From assembly GCA_029256035.1 (NCBI GenBank), contig JAQSYR010000001.1, positions 31,499 through 95,498 on the forward strand: a stretch of DNA of 64,000 nt, read 5' to 3'. The first letter of the stretch is position 1. Each line of letters opens with the position of its first letter. The notes under the pieces were generated by a model, which made no database searches, was not told the DNA's origin, and worked only from the letters and a program-made list of their open reading frames with translations. Both the position numbers and the translations under genes were made by a program. Of this stretch, positions 18,420 through 27,070 are shown piece after piece. Source of the stretch: Anaerocolumna sp. (lineage in GTDB: Bacteria > Bacillota > Clostridia > Lachnospirales > Lachnospiraceae).

Positions 18420-18620
18420 TTAGAACTTAAAAAATTTGTCATCGAATTTATCAAAATTCTTTGTAGCTTTCTTAAATATTGATACTTGAAATACAAAAAT
18501 CAAAACATACAACACCACTGCAATAATCTCCGGTAATAATACTAAAAACCATGACCAAGAAATAACACCTAATAACTTACAGATCACAAAAATAATTGTT
18601 AGCACTTCACAAATGCCCAT
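18420..18620 (-). CDS. Small phage membrane protein (two helices)
   Basis: 66 residues, ATG behind TTGGAGGAA. Two hydrophobic helices (ICEVLTIIFVICKLLGVI and FLVLLPEIIAVVLYVLIFVF) separated by SWSW, with a charged cytoplasmic-type tail. Phage proteins of this pattern are often labelled transmembrane Fragile-X-F-like. Paralogous to the protein at 18820-19047. No function known. Confidence 0.7.
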   Translation of the reverse strand: MGICEVLTIIFVICKLLGVISWSWFLVLLPEIIAVVLYVLIFVFQVSIFKKATKNFDKFDDKFFKF

Positions 18621-18637
18621 CTTAATTCCTCCAAATT

Positions 18638-18826
18638 TTATTTACATAACTTAGATATCATGTTACAAATCCTATCAGTTCTTTTACCATGCTTATTGAT
18701 ATATCTCGCAAGCCTTTTAGCTTCTTTATTTTGCTTAATATCAGAAGCAGAACATTCTAATTTAAATGCATCTACTAAGTTTGATTGTGATTGATTTAAT
18801 TGACTCTTAACTATGTATTCTACCAT
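18638..18826 (-). CDS. Hypothetical protein, 62 aa
   Basis: Basic helical protein (MVEYIVKSQLNQSQSNL ... RLARYINKHGKRTDRICNMISKLCK). Its ATG overlaps the stop of the membrane-protein gene upstream, so translation is coupled. It lies between the two paralogous membrane proteins. Function unknown. Confidence 0.6.
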   Translation of the reverse strand: MVEYIVKSQLNQSQSNLVDAFKLECSASDIKQNKEAKRLARYINKHGKRTDRICNMISKLCK

Positions 18827-19047
18827 TTGATTTTATTGCTCCTATTCTTCCTTCCACCAACTGATTTACCAGCTATTGCAATAATAATTAATACAATTGC
18901 TACTAAAGCTAATTCAATCCAAAGCGGAATAAATACAGTTAACCATGACCATTTAATAACTCCACATAACTTTAAAACAATAAATACTATCTGCAATACT
19001 CCCAATACTCCCATTCCACTACTACTTTTTGAACTACTATTACTCAT
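18820..19047 (-). CDS. Small phage membrane protein, paralogue of 18420-18620
   Basis: 75 residues, ATG behind TAGGAGGTG. Ser-rich head, then two transmembrane helices with the same core as its neighbour: VLQIVFIVLKLCGVIKWSWL against VLTIIFVICKLLGVISWSWF. The short C-terminus is basic. A tandem duplication with divergence is likely. Role unknown. Confidence 0.7.
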   Translation of the reverse strand: MSNSSSKSSSGMGVLGVLQIVFIVLKLCGVIKWSWLTVFIPLWIELALVAIVLIIIAIAGKSVGGRKNRSNKIKW

Positions 19048-19097
19048 TTATTTCACCTCCTATGATTTATATTATTTACAATAAAATACAACTTTTA

Positions 19098-19538
19098 TCA
19101 AAACTTAAACATACTCTCAAAATATCTTGGGTTAGGTGCATCAACAACCATTCTTGAACCTTCATATTGTTTGAGAAAGTTTAAAATCTGCCTATAGTCT
19201 GCACCATGTAAATCAATAAATTTGACAAGATTATAATTTCCTTCTATACAAACTACCGCCCAACTTCTATTATTTTCATATGGAATTACATCTGCTCCTA
19301 CCGAAACTACATTTCTGATTGTATTATGTAATATATCTATTGATTCTTTATTATTTTTAACATTTGCATCTATTTGCCTTATAGACTGAAATAAATTATC
19401 GCATCCACTATTTAAATGAAGTATTTCTTTATCTAATTCTCTTTTGACGTTTTTAGTTTCTTCAATACAATTTTTTTCTACCTCGTCTATCAATAGAAAC
19501 TTTATTAGTTTATGCCTAATTTTATCCTTTAATTTCAT
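19098..19538 (-). CDS. Conserved phage protein with coiled-coil N-terminus
   Basis: 146 residues from the ATG 5 nt after AGGAGGTGA; a GTG upstream lies inside the ribosome site. The first half is helical and charged (coiled-coil-like). The second half has SVGADVIPYENNRSWAVVCIEG and LVKFIDLHGADYRQILNFLKQY, a pattern seen in several Firmicutes phage proteins of unknown role. Confidence 0.6.
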   Translation of the reverse strand: MKLKDKIRHKLIKFLLIDEVEKNCIEETKNVKRELDKEILHLNSGCDNLFQSIRQIDANVKNNKESIDILHNTIRNVVSVGADVIPYENNRSWAVVCIEGNYNLVKFIDLHGADYRQILNFLKQYEGSRMVVDAPNPRYFESMFKF

Positions 19539-19582
19539 TTGTCTCACCTCCTAAATCCCAATAAAAAGCATCATTGGTCTGC

Positions 19583-20998
19583 TTATCTAATATATTCCCA
19601 TTGTAGCTTTGTTCCGTCAGGCAATTTTCCAGCTGACTTTATTTTTTTATTACAACATTCACCTATGCCAGATGAAGATTTTAATCCATAATATTTTGAC
19701 GCTTCTATTATTGAATTAAATTTTTTATTTGTTGTTGTGCATATAACTTTTTTACGATTATTATCCCAAATTTTTATGTGATTTTTATTTGTGACTTCTT
19801 CAGGATTATATTTGCACCAACCAAATTTTGTACCTTTAATCAAATATACTCTCACAGTGCTTTGATGAATACCTACCATATCTGAAATATCTGCCGTCGA
19901 TAATAATGTGTTTTTACTGTAAATATTACATACTATTTTAACCAAACTTTTTGTTGCCATTTCATCACATTGTTTCCAATTAACACTTGATAAATCTAGG
20001 ATATTATTAATTCTACTATTTAAAATATTATTTTTTATGTATTCTAAATCACTTTGTATACAATCAACTCTGATTATATCAATTTTATGTTCATTGGCTA
20101 AGCTATTTTTTAAATTATCTATTTCTATGCTTTCTTGTAATGTAATCTCTGAATTAGGTAATATTTTATTACCATGACCTATAGCACCATCCATTTCAAT
20201 AATATATTCTTTATTATCTAATGTTTTTAAGTATAAATCATAAAATTTACCCATCGCCCATTCTGGACTATATTCTCTTACATAAGAATAAAATTGATTT
20301 TTGCATTGTTCTATAACATAATAAATTAATTTATTTGGATATGATATACCATCTCTACAGATGCATCCTATTGAATGATTTTCATAAATCGAATATATTT
20401 GTATACTATTTTGTTTTACTCTTCCACAATCAGGACAAATAGGATATATTCTTTGCTGTGATCGACGTGTATATAACTTCGCTTCATCATAACCACATTT
20501 GAAATATGGAATCATCCATGGAGCAGTAGTTGGGATGTCATTAATTCCTTCAACAACAGTCTTGCCATCGCAACATGAACATCCTTTTCCTGATAATAAA
20601 CGATTTTCTTCAATCCATCCATTATCCCAACCACATACATTGCACTTATATCTATACCATTTCCATTTCCGTTCTTTACTATCTCGGCGATATTCTTGAT
20701 CTAATATAGTTAAATTACGCTTGTTATCTTTGATTTTTGTACTAATTTCAAGCTTAAACCATTTAGATTGTTTTCCAATAACATTTGCTAAATAAGCGTT
20801 TTTTAAACTATTACATTTTATTAGTTTTATTTTATCTTTGTATTTTACTATTAAAGTTTGCTTATCTTTGTTATACTTAATAATTTTAATTATTCCTATT
20901 ATATCGTCATATATAAAATTAATTTCATATCCCAAACAATGAGTCCAATCTATTCCCTTATAATTTACAGGTAAATCATCTAAGAACGTTTTTCTCAA
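19583..20998 (-). CDS. Free-standing homing endonuclease with zinc ribbons, Vsr-like nuclease and NUMOD1
   Basis: 471 residues, TTG start overlapping the upstream stop. In order: a basic N-terminal region; two Cys-rich zinc ribbons (CNVCGWDNG ... GCSCCDG, and CPDCGR ... GCICRDG); a nuclease core with YIIEMDGAIGHGNK that fits the EDxHD/Vsr-like group; a helix-turn-helix (STADISDMVGIHQSTVRVYL); and a C-terminal NUMOD1 repeat (NSIIEASKYYGLKS). This is the build of the I-Bth0305I-like homing enzymes. It sits between two small genes in the replication operon and is a second selfish element there. Confidence 0.8.
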   Translation of the reverse strand: MRKTFLDDLPVNYKGIDWTHCLGYEINFIYDDIIGIIKIIKYNKDKQTLIVKYKDKIKLIKCNSLKNAYLANVIGKQSKWFKLEISTKIKDNKRNLTILDQEYRRDSKERKWKWYRYKCNVCGWDNGWIEENRLLSGKGCSCCDGKTVVEGINDIPTTAPWMIPYFKCGYDEAKLYTRRSQQRIYPICPDCGRVKQNSIQIYSIYENHSIGCICRDGISYPNKLIYYVIEQCKNQFYSYVREYSPEWAMGKFYDLYLKTLDNKEYIIEMDGAIGHGNKILPNSEITLQESIEIDNLKNSLANEHKIDIIRVDCIQSDLEYIKNNILNSRINNILDLSSVNWKQCDEMATKSLVKIVCNIYSKNTLLSTADISDMVGIHQSTVRVYLIKGTKFGWCKYNPEEVTNKNHIKIWDNNRKKVICTTTNKKFNSIIEASKYYGLKSSSGIGECCNKKIKSAGKLPDGTKLQWEYIR

Positions 20999-21255
20999 TC
21001 ACAAACATCCTCATCTATACCTAGTGATGACTCTTGCATAACAGTCAATGCCCAAATTTCTTCTTTCTGTGCTCCATAAGGAATAATCTGTAATTTTGTT
21101 TTCTCACCTTTGCCAGAAATCTTAGTTAATGTACCACTAATTACTTCACCTGTTTCTGCTACGAATTTAATCTTCATACCTTCATCAATTCTTAAAGAAC
21201 CTTCTGCATCTTCAATATACATTGATTTGAATGGATTTGTTACTGTAATAATCAT
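20995..21255 (-). CDS. Hypothetical beta-rich protein, 86 aa
   Basis: ATG behind AAGGAGAA. A strongly beta-rich small domain (MKIKFVAETGEVISGTLTKISGKGEKTKLQ), possibly Sm- or SH3-like. Acidic C-terminus. The homing endonuclease gene starts within its last codons, so the endonuclease probably inserted right behind it. Confidence 0.65.
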   Translation of the reverse strand: MIITVTNPFKSMYIEDAEGSLRIDEGMKIKFVAETGEVISGTLTKISGKGEKTKLQIIPYGAQKEEIWALTVMQESSLGIDEDVCD

Positions 21256-21300
21256 AATATGTATTCTCCTTTTCTTTTATATGTTTATTATTATTTATAT

Positions 21301-21582
21301 TTAATGTTTTATTAACTGATTCATTTCTCCTATTACTTTGATACATGCATTAAAATATTCTTCAAATACTGCTCGTCTTATTTCTGAACTAATAATTTCA
21401 ATGCTATCCAATTTCTTCTCATAATCAAGTTTAATTAAGTGAGTATATTTTTTGTTTGGTTCAAATACTACAGGATTAATACCATTTGTATCTGAAATTG
21501 GATTCTTAATTATCTCTTCGTCTATCATCTTTTCAATTTGTTTATATGTAGGTAATCTGCTCCTTGTTATATCTCTCACCAC
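21301..21582 (-). CDS. Hypothetical protein, ~90 aa, first gene after promoter 21617-21645
   Basis: Two GTG codons at the 5' end of the frame lie within the GGAAGGTGGTGA ribosome site; by spacing the better start could be ATA at 21568-21570, giving (M)TRSRLPTYKQIEKMIDEE. Helical, with a central KYTHLIKLDYEKKLDSIEI stretch. Leads the transcription unit that runs into the replication genes. Function unknown. Confidence 0.6.
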   Translation of the reverse strand: MVRDITRSRLPTYKQIEKMIDEEIIKNPISDTNGINPVVFEPNKKYTHLIKLDYEKKLDSIEIISSEIRRAVFEEYFNACIKVIGEMNQLIKH

Positions 21583-21616
21583 CTTCCAAAACTAACCAAT
21601 CGCTTGCTACTTGTTT

Positions 21617-21645
21617 ATTGTATATTATTATTTATATATTGTCAA
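21617..21645 (-). promoter_or_regulatory. Promoter for the replication operon
   Basis: Minus-strand TTGACA (21640-21645), 17-bp spacer, TACAAT (21617-21622), with a mirror-element relative (21650-21666) 4 bp upstream. It can drive everything from 21582 towards the polymerase genes. Confidence 0.8.
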
Positions 21646-21690
21646 TACTTGTTTGATATTATTTGTATTTAATTTGAAAATTAGTAAACT

Positions 21691-21957
21691 TTATCTTATT
21701 CCTGTATATTTATTTTTTGCTGCAAACTTATTACAAGAAATAGAAACTTTTATTTTATCCTCTATACTATTAACAATTTTAAAGATATCTTCAGTCGATT
21801 TGATTATATCTTCTTTTATATTACAAACGTCAGATTTGATACAATTGTCACATGTCTTATCGTCTGAATTAACATCAAAAACTGAACCATTTGAAGGTGG
21901 TACACATCCTGATACTTTATTTGTTGGTTGATAACCATTTTGTTTCTCAGTACACAT
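21691..21957 (-). CDS. Cys-rich phage protein, 88 aa
   Basis: ATG behind AAAGGAG. Flexible N-terminus, then CDNCIKSDVCNIKE, a short Cys cluster typical of many small Clostridia phage proteins, followed by an amphipathic helix and a final SISCNKF. Probably binds one zinc. Function unknown. Confidence 0.7.
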   Translation of the reverse strand: MCTEKQNGYQPTNKVSGCVPPSNGSVFDVNSDDKTCDNCIKSDVCNIKEDIIKSTEDIFKIVNSIEDKIKVSISCNKFAAKNKYTGIR

Positions 21958-21995
21958 TTTAATTACTCCTTTCCAAAGTCGATAAAAGGCTCAAT

Positions 21996-22238
21996 TTATA
22001 ATGATTTAAGTTCATTATTTAATGCTTTAATATCTTCTTCAATCTGTATTTTTCTAATATCTTTTTCCGAAAGTCTCTCTGAAATTAAAATTCTTAAATT
22101 TTCTTGACTTATAAATATATCGTTTTGAATTTCGATATCCTTTTTAGCTTTTTCACAATTACACTTACAATTAAGCATTTCTTTGCCGCAATAAGAGCAA
22201 AATAACCTACCACCTGCTGTAAAAGATGACGACATCAT
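21996..22238 (-). CDS. Small zinc-ribbon protein
   Basis: 80 residues, ATG behind AAAGGAGG. FCSYCGKEMLNCKCNC is a zinc-ribbon knuckle with extra cysteines; the rest is a long charged helix (SERLSEKDIRKIQIEEDIKALNNEL). May be a small DNA/RNA-binding or adaptor protein. Confidence 0.65.
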   Translation of the reverse strand: MMSSSFTAGGRLFCSYCGKEMLNCKCNCEKAKKDIEIQNDIFISQENLRILISERLSEKDIRKIQIEEDIKALNNELKSL

Positions 22239-22298
22239 GGCAACTCCTCCTTTCCAATAAGAACATCAATCACTTGTTTTGTTGTCTAATATTATTTA

Positions 22299-22469
22299 TT
22301 ACTCTTCATCATCGTCATCATCCAAGTCAAATGAATCATCTTCCTCTACAATAATATGTCCACAAAAACTTGATTGTTCTGAATCTACTTCAAACTCTGA
22401 ACAAAGTATTTCCCATGATTCTTCACTGAAATCATCTTTACTAAAGAATACACATTTATCATTTTCCAT
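22299..22469 (-). CDS. Very acidic 56-aa protein
   Basis: ATG behind AAAGGAG. Begins MENDKCVFFSKDDF and ends in a run of five Asp then two Glu, with three cysteines. Small acidic phage proteins often mimic DNA or bind host proteins, but there is no direct evidence here. Confidence 0.6.
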   Translation of the reverse strand: MENDKCVFFSKDDFSEESWEILCSEFEVDSEQSSFCGHIIVEEDDSFDLDDDDDEE

Positions 22470-22515
22470 TATAATAACTCTCCTTTCTTAATCGAATATC
22501 GAATTTATTCTATTT

Positions 22516-22683
22516 TTACAAAACAACTATCTTACCATAACTTTCTTCTTTTACTTCTATATCGTGCTCATTTAAATCTCTTGTACCATGATAACATCCA
22601 CCGCCATCAGCATATTGAATTTCTACTTCGCAGTTTTCAATACCTCGTTCTTGAGCATAAACATATAAATCTTTAATGGTCAT
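22516..22683 (-). CDS. Small hypothetical protein, 55 aa
   Basis: ATG behind GGAAAGGAAG. MTIKDLYVYAQERGIENCEVEIQ followed by YADGGGCYHGTRDL; reads like a compact alpha/beta domain seen in small phage proteins. Function unknown. Confidence 0.6.
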   Translation of the reverse strand: MTIKDLYVYAQERGIENCEVEIQYADGGGCYHGTRDLNEHDIEVKEESYGKIVVL

Positions 22684-22714
22684 ATATCTTCCTTTCCAAA
22701 AGCAAATAAGTTTT

Positions 22715-23614
22715 CTATTTCATTGCCAGTTTTTCATCTCTAACTATGTTAAACATATCTTCAATATTATCTAGTAACCCATATCTTTTTTCTGCCACTG
22801 AACATCTAGCAAAATTCTGATTAACAAGATCAACATACATGGTGTACATGCCGTCATCTCCCATATAAAACTCATTCCAATCTTTCTCGCTCATCAATCT
22901 TTTTACATTAAGTTGCTCAATCGCTAGATTATCGAAACTAACTACTTTAAACTGCTTTGTGATTTCTGCTAGATTTTTATATAGCCATTCCTGTTTTGTT
23001 GTAATATCGTCCTGTCTTACTTCATACCAACTAATACCTCTTCTAAAGTGTTTGTATCCAAGAATAAGCATTTTTAAATCATTGTCTTTTAAAACTTCAA
23101 TATCAGAAGGTTTCAAAACTCCATTAATAACATGAATTACAGCATTATCATATTGCTTAATCAACTCTACAAATCCTTTTGAAGCATCTACAAGAGACAC
23201 ACCTAGTCCATAAATCAACTTTTCATTAACCAACTTCTTAATTAATTCTTGACTAGTTTCAAAATGAACTTGATTAACTGTAATGTTTGCAATAATCTTC
23301 TTCACTTTTAGCTTCTCTAAGAAAGGAATTAAGTCTGGATGAGATAATGGATTACCACCACCTATTGCCATTTCAGTATATGGGTGCAAAGTATTAATAA
23401 ATATTTGATTAAGAATATCTCCATGTTTTCCATCAATCTTACTATCTTCATGACAGAAGATGCATCCCATATCACATTGATTTGTTATCTTTACATCCAT
23501 ATTCTCAGGGAATGCAGCGATAAACTCATTTTCATTTGTTTCTCTTACCTTTGTTCCATCACTAAATATCTTTACTTTATAATTACCGTTTATGTACATT
23601 CCCAATTGTCTCAT
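22715..23614 (-). CDS. Radical SAM protein
   Basis: 299 residues. CDMGCIFC (Cys47, 51, 54) is the C-x3-C-x2-C motif that binds the 4Fe-4S cluster used with S-adenosylmethionine. GGGNPLSHPDL matches the GGE-like SAM-binding motif (Glu replaced by Asn). No second cluster motif (SPASM) is obvious. The substrate is unknown. Phage radical-SAM enzymes of this size have been linked to modification of peptides, tRNA or nucleotides. Starts MRQLG, and its start region resembles those of the two genes upstream. Confidence 0.85.
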   Translation of the reverse strand: MRQLGMYINGNYKVKIFSDGTKVRETNENEFIAAFPENMDVKITNQCDMGCIFCHEDSKIDGKHGDILNQIFINTLHPYTEMAIGGGNPLSHPDLIPFLEKLKVKKIIANITVNQVHFETSQELIKKLVNEKLIYGLGVSLVDASKGFVELIKQYDNAVIHVINGVLKPSDIEVLKDNDLKMLILGYKHFRRGISWYEVRQDDITTKQEWLYKNLAEITKQFKVVSFDNLAIEQLNVKRLMSEKDWNEFYMGDDGMYTMYVDLVNQNFARCSVAEKRYGLLDNIEDMFNIVRDEKLAMK

Positions 23615-23628
23615 ATTATTCTCTCCTC

Positions 23629-24015
23629 TTAACCCTGATATCCGTATTCACCAAAAGCAATTACTTCTTCTCCTGATGGTGTGATGTATGTTTCTTCGTA
23701 CCATTCTAATTCGTCATTTTCATAATCAGAATCTACAAACTCATTTTCTCTAAGTATTTCATCTACCGCATCGTTGTCGTCCCAATTAGTATCATTAGAA
23801 CAATACTTATCATGTTTCATAAACTCAATGGCTTCAGCTCTTGTATAAAAATTATTCTTTTGTGGTTTATATCCTTCTTCAAATGACCATCCGCTTCCTT
23901 TAAATAAAAGAATCTCACCTTTTACCCATCTATCATAATCGGATTTTAAACACATTGTAATTGAATGAGTACTACTACTATTTGTTTCAAAAACTCCACG
24001 TCTAATCTGTTTCAT
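23629..24015 (-). CDS. FETNSSSTHS-family protein A
   Basis: 128 residues starting MKQIRRGVFETNSSSTHSI. The nearly invariant ETNSSSTHS opening is shared with the next gene upstream and recurs in large phages and plasmids. The rest is acidic and aromatic with no catalytic motif I can name. Tandem paralogue of 24029-24520. Confidence 0.75.
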   Translation of the reverse strand: MKQIRRGVFETNSSSTHSITMCLKSDYDRWVKGEILLFKGSGWSFEEGYKPQKNNFYTRAEAIEFMKHDKYCSNDTNWDDNDAVDEILRENEFVDSDYENDELEWYEETYITPSGEEVIAFGEYGYQG

Positions 24016-24028
24016 ATTATTTATCCTC

Positions 24029-24520
24029 CTAATTTCCTTTATAATATTCTACATGTTCATAGTCAACGTTAATATCTACATCTTCGTCATCATTATCATT
24101 TCCTGTTAAAACAAAGCTTTCTTCTGAAAATAAATATCTAAGCAACTTAACTTCATCGCCACAAATATCATTAATAATTTCTGGTAAATCTTCTGTATGG
24201 TCAATACTTGCGTTATCAATCCATGTGCCATATGTTCCTGTATAATATCTTGGTTCATCAAACGAATACTCAACTCCATTTTTATCTAAGTATTCTTTAA
24301 TCTTTTCTAATAGTTTTGTTCTTTCACAACACATAATTGCTGTATATAGATACTCTGCTTTAGATGAGCTATCATGATAATTTTCACATTCCAATCCAAA
24401 TTCACCTAATCTAAAGTGGATTGATTTAGGAATATTTAATAACTTATCTCTACTGGTAATACAAATACTATGTGTGCTGCTTGAATTTGTTTCAAATACA
24501 TTTCTTCTTATTTGTCTCAT
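24029..24520 (-). CDS. FETNSSSTHS-family protein B
   Basis: 163 residues starting MRQIRRNVFETNSSSTHSI, the same 19-residue opening as its neighbour with two changes. After that the two proteins diverge completely. The acidic C-terminus has GNDNDDEDVDINVDYE. The conserved head suggests a recognition or processing signal rather than an enzyme core. Confidence 0.75.
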   Translation of the reverse strand: MRQIRRNVFETNSSSTHSICITSRDKLLNIPKSIHFRLGEFGLECENYHDSSSKAEYLYTAIMCCERTKLLEKIKEYLDKNGVEYSFDEPRYYTGTYGTWIDNASIDHTEDLPEIINDICGDEVKLLRYLFSEESFVLTGNDNDDEDVDINVDYEHVEYYKGN

Positions 24521-24563
24521 ATTATCTCCTTTTCTTATTAAATATCATAATAAAATGTCACAT

Positions 24564-24860
24564 TTATTCTGACTCTTCCGCACTATCGAAAAAGTTATCA
24601 AACGGTTCTAGATCTCCATTTAAATGCCAGTTAGCGACATCTAAACCTGTACCATATAATTCGCAAAAGTAATCATAGAATTTTTGCAAATGTTCAATTC
24701 GTCCTTGTAGTTCTTCCACTTCATCAGGCATTAAATTTGTATCTTCATATGCTGCCAACTTGCCTAATACCATTTGTAATAATTCATATACGCTATAATC
24801 TTCTGTGTCAACTTTCTTATTATCAAATCCACTTGTCGTAATCTTAGTTAATCTTTCCAT
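24564..24860 (-). CDS. Common phage protein with KLAAYEDT motif
   Basis: 98 residues: MERLTKITTSGF ... VLGKLAAYEDTNLMPDEVEEL. This motif is widespread in small phage/prophage proteins of Firmicutes whose role is unknown. C-terminus acidic. Confidence 0.75.
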   Translation of the reverse strand: MERLTKITTSGFDNKKVDTEDYSVYELLQMVLGKLAAYEDTNLMPDEVEELQGRIEHLQKFYDYFCELYGTGLDVANWHLNGDLEPFDNFFDSAEESE

Positions 24861-24861
24861 A

Positions 24862-25275
24862 TTATTTCTCCTCTCCTAGCCGTTTCATCATTTCTTCATA
24901 TTTCTTTTCAAAATATTCTTTCTTTTCTAATTCACTCATAACAGAAATTCTTGCTCGTTCTTCTAATACTTCTTTATTTCGTTGTTCTATCTTGTTTATT
25001 CTATCTTCCACATATTTATAATAGCCATCCATATAAAAACATCCATCTTTGTTATAACCAGTGATAACCTCTTTAATATAATCAAGTAAACCAGAATCCT
25101 TTTCTACTTCTTCCTTTGTAAAATGGATTCCTGCTGATAGATAATTTCCACATTCACACTTCATATGATAAAGAGGGTGTCCGTAACCATCTCTGATGTT
25201 TACTACATGTGGAATGTCTGAATTCATTTTAAAATTAATATCTAACTTCTTGCATTTTGGACAATAAAATATCGT
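24862..25275 (-). CDS. Zinc-ribbon phage protein, apparent ACG or ATA start
   Basis: The first ATG (25225-25227) gives 121 aa, but the frame is open upstream and adds FYCPKCKKLDINFK, supplying the first half of a Cys4 zinc ribbon whose second half is CECG. The GAGGTGATT ribosome site stands 7 nt before ACG (25273-25275) and 10 nt before ATA. The longer form is therefore almost certainly the true one. The C-terminal part is a charged coiled coil. Function unknown. Confidence 0.65.
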   Translation of the reverse strand, partial: TIFYCPKCKKLDINFKMNSDIPHVVNIRDGYGHPLYHMKCECGNYLSAGIHFTKEEVEKDSGLLDYIKEVITGYNKDGCFYMDGYYKYVEDRINKIEQRNKEVLEERARISVMSELEKKEYFEKKYEEMMKRLGEEK

Positions 25276-25289
25276 AAAATCACCTCATT

Positions 25290-25400
25290 TCTTCTAATCA
25301 AATCAAAATTATATTTGGTTGGCTTTTTCATTACTGAAAATTTCTCGTCAAATTACAACGGACTACTTAGGACTCCAACCTAGCCATCTACTACTTTAGA
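25290..25400 (-). ncRNA. Probable right end / omegaRNA region of the TnpB element
   Basis: About 110 bp downstream of the tnpB stop before the next gene's ribosome site. In IS200/IS605 elements this region forms the omegaRNA that guides TnpB, and it usually overlaps the 3' end of tnpB. The sequence is GC-richer than its surroundings and has the repeat AGTCCTAAGTAGTCC. The exact element boundary was not determined. No tnpA is nearby. Confidence 0.4.
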
Positions 25401-26591
25401 TTACTCTATCCGTAGATACTTAAAACTTGTATGATATTCTTGTTTAATGTCTTCATTGAAATTAAGAATGTTTATTGCTCCTACCAAATCTCTGTGCTGA
25501 TGATAACCACACCTATAATCATAGTTACGAGAATTTGGCTTGTGACGCTTTCCACAATGAGGACAGGTCTGAGAACTATATGCTTCACTTACTTTTATCA
25601 TTTCTATTCCATATCGTTCCAATTTGTTTCGTAGCTGTAAAGTGAGTTCTCCATAGTTCCATTCGTTTAATTTCTGACCAACCATTTTACCAATCTTTTC
25701 AGATGAATTTCGAGTGCAGTTGTCTAAATCACCATAGTAAACTTTAGAAATATTATTCTCTAAGCAGTAATCGAGATATAATTTTGATATCTTATGAACA
25801 CAGTCAAATATCTGCCTTTCTGTCTTATACTTTAAATTCCATAATGCATTTCTATATGTCTTATATTGTTTACTATGCTTTTTACATTTCGACATTTTAC
25901 TTCTTAATTTACCTTGTTCTTTATCTCTTAACCTCTTGATACTTCTTAATTTTCTTCCAGTAATAATTATTGCATGTCCATTATTATCTATAGATGTAAT
26001 GCTATGTATTTCTCCAAGATCAATAGCCGCTGAATTATTGGATTGAATTAATTGTTGTATATCTTCTTCCTTATATTTAATTACTAAATATAATCCATTA
26101 CGATATACCAATTCAATCTCTTTAATATCTTGTGGAATGTTTTTTGTATAACATTTGACAGGTGGATTGTTTATTTTCTTACCATTTTCATCATGCGATA
26201 TTGGTCTTGATAATTTTATCAATCCTTTCTCAAAATCATATTTAATACTTTGATAATCCCAACCTGTATTAAAATACTTCTTTTTCTTATAAGGTAATTT
26301 TACTTTATTGCTTGTATCATGCTTTGCTTTAATTGACCTAAACATTGAATCTCTTGCAAACATATACTTTCTATAAACATAGTAAATTCCTTTTGCGTGA
26401 AGATTGTTATAACACTTAACTGCTGTTTGTATAGTTCTCATATCCATATATTTTTTATTATTTGTATAATATTCTTTATCAATCTTCACGCAATAATTCC
26501 AAACTTCGGCTGACAATTTGTTCAGTCTCAATAAATAATGATAATCAGTTTTGCTACACTTAACTGGTATTATTTTTGTTTTATATATTAT
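25401..26591 (-). CDS. tnpB: TnpB-type RNA-guided nuclease (IS200/IS605 OrfB)
   Basis: ~396 residues if started at ATA (26589-26591); the first ordinary in-frame start is TTG at 26529-26531, but that loses the typical opening (IYKTKIIPVK). RuvC-like motifs: AAIDLGEIHSI (first Asp), KVYYGDLDNCTRN where the second acidic residue is usually Glu, and QTCPHCGKRH ... YRCGYHQHRDLVGAINI (zinc knuckle and last Asp). It lies without tnpA between two small genes, so it is a solo tnpB. Like the homing endonucleases nearby it can bias inheritance by cutting empty sites. Confidence 0.85.
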   Translation of the reverse strand: MIYKTKIIPVKCSKTDYHYLLRLNKLSAEVWNYCVKIDKEYYTNNKKYMDMRTIQTAVKCYNNLHAKGIYYVYRKYMFARDSMFRSIKAKHDTSNKVKLPYKKKKYFNTGWDYQSIKYDFEKGLIKLSRPISHDENGKKINNPPVKCYTKNIPQDIKEIELVYRNGLYLVIKYKEEDIQQLIQSNNSAAIDLGEIHSITSIDNNGHAIIITGRKLRSIKRLRDKEQGKLRSKMSKCKKHSKQYKTYRNALWNLKYKTERQIFDCVHKISKLYLDYCLENNISKVYYGDLDNCTRNSSEKIGKMVGQKLNEWNYGELTLQLRNKLERYGIEMIKVSEAYSSQTCPHCGKRHKPNSRNYDYRCGYHQHRDLVGAINILNFNEDIKQEYHTSFKYLRIE

Positions 26592-26629
26592 CTGTCACAT
26601 CCCTTCTATTTCACGATAAAATTCGTCCT

Positions 26630-27025
26630 TTATAGTAAATTGTTTTTATTAAATTCATCGCAAGCCCTTTGAGCTTCTTCTTCGGATGCAAATAATTCTT
26701 CTTCACGCCACACAGTTCCACTTCCTACTCCTGTTTTGTCGATCATATATTTTGTTCCACTTGTATTTTTATATTGACTATCATACTGTTCTACACATAT
26801 TTTGCCTATTTTACCAGTTTTGCAGATTGTCATTTCTTTACCTAATTTCTTATATTGTTTGTCTCCAAAACATTGAGGGCAAATGTATTCTACATCTTTC
26901 CCTTTTACGATGACAAACCCTGTGCTATCACATAAATCACATTCCACTGGTTCATATGTACTTTTATCATTAATAACTGTACCCCATACTTGCTGTCCTA
27001 ACTCAAATTTACTTTCAAATTTCAT
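26630..27025 (-). CDS. Phage protein with DnaJ-like zinc motif
   Basis: 131 residues, ATG behind AAAGGAGAA. CDLCDSTGFV ... CPQCFGDK resembles the CxxCxGxG knuckles of DnaJ. The flanking MKFESKFELGQQVWGTV and SEEEAQRACDEFN are common in small phage proteins. A zinc-binding adaptor is inferred. Confidence 0.7.
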   Translation of the reverse strand: MKFESKFELGQQVWGTVINDKSTYEPVECDLCDSTGFVIVKGKDVEYICPQCFGDKQYKKLGKEMTICKTGKIGKICVEQYDSQYKNTSGTKYMIDKTGVGSGTVWREEELFASEEEAQRACDEFNKNNLL

Positions 27026-27070
27026 TTATTTCTCCTTTCATTTTCCTATCAAAGTATAGTTTCATCGTAA

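Noticed and set aside
22279..22491. Ser-rich plus-strand frame
   Set aside because: Antisense to the acidic 56-aa gene with a proper ribosome site; Ser arises from the complement of Asp/Glu codons.
25431..25634. Plus-strand frame inside tnpB
   Set aside because: Overlaps conserved RuvC and zinc motifs of TnpB on the other strand and has no ribosome site.
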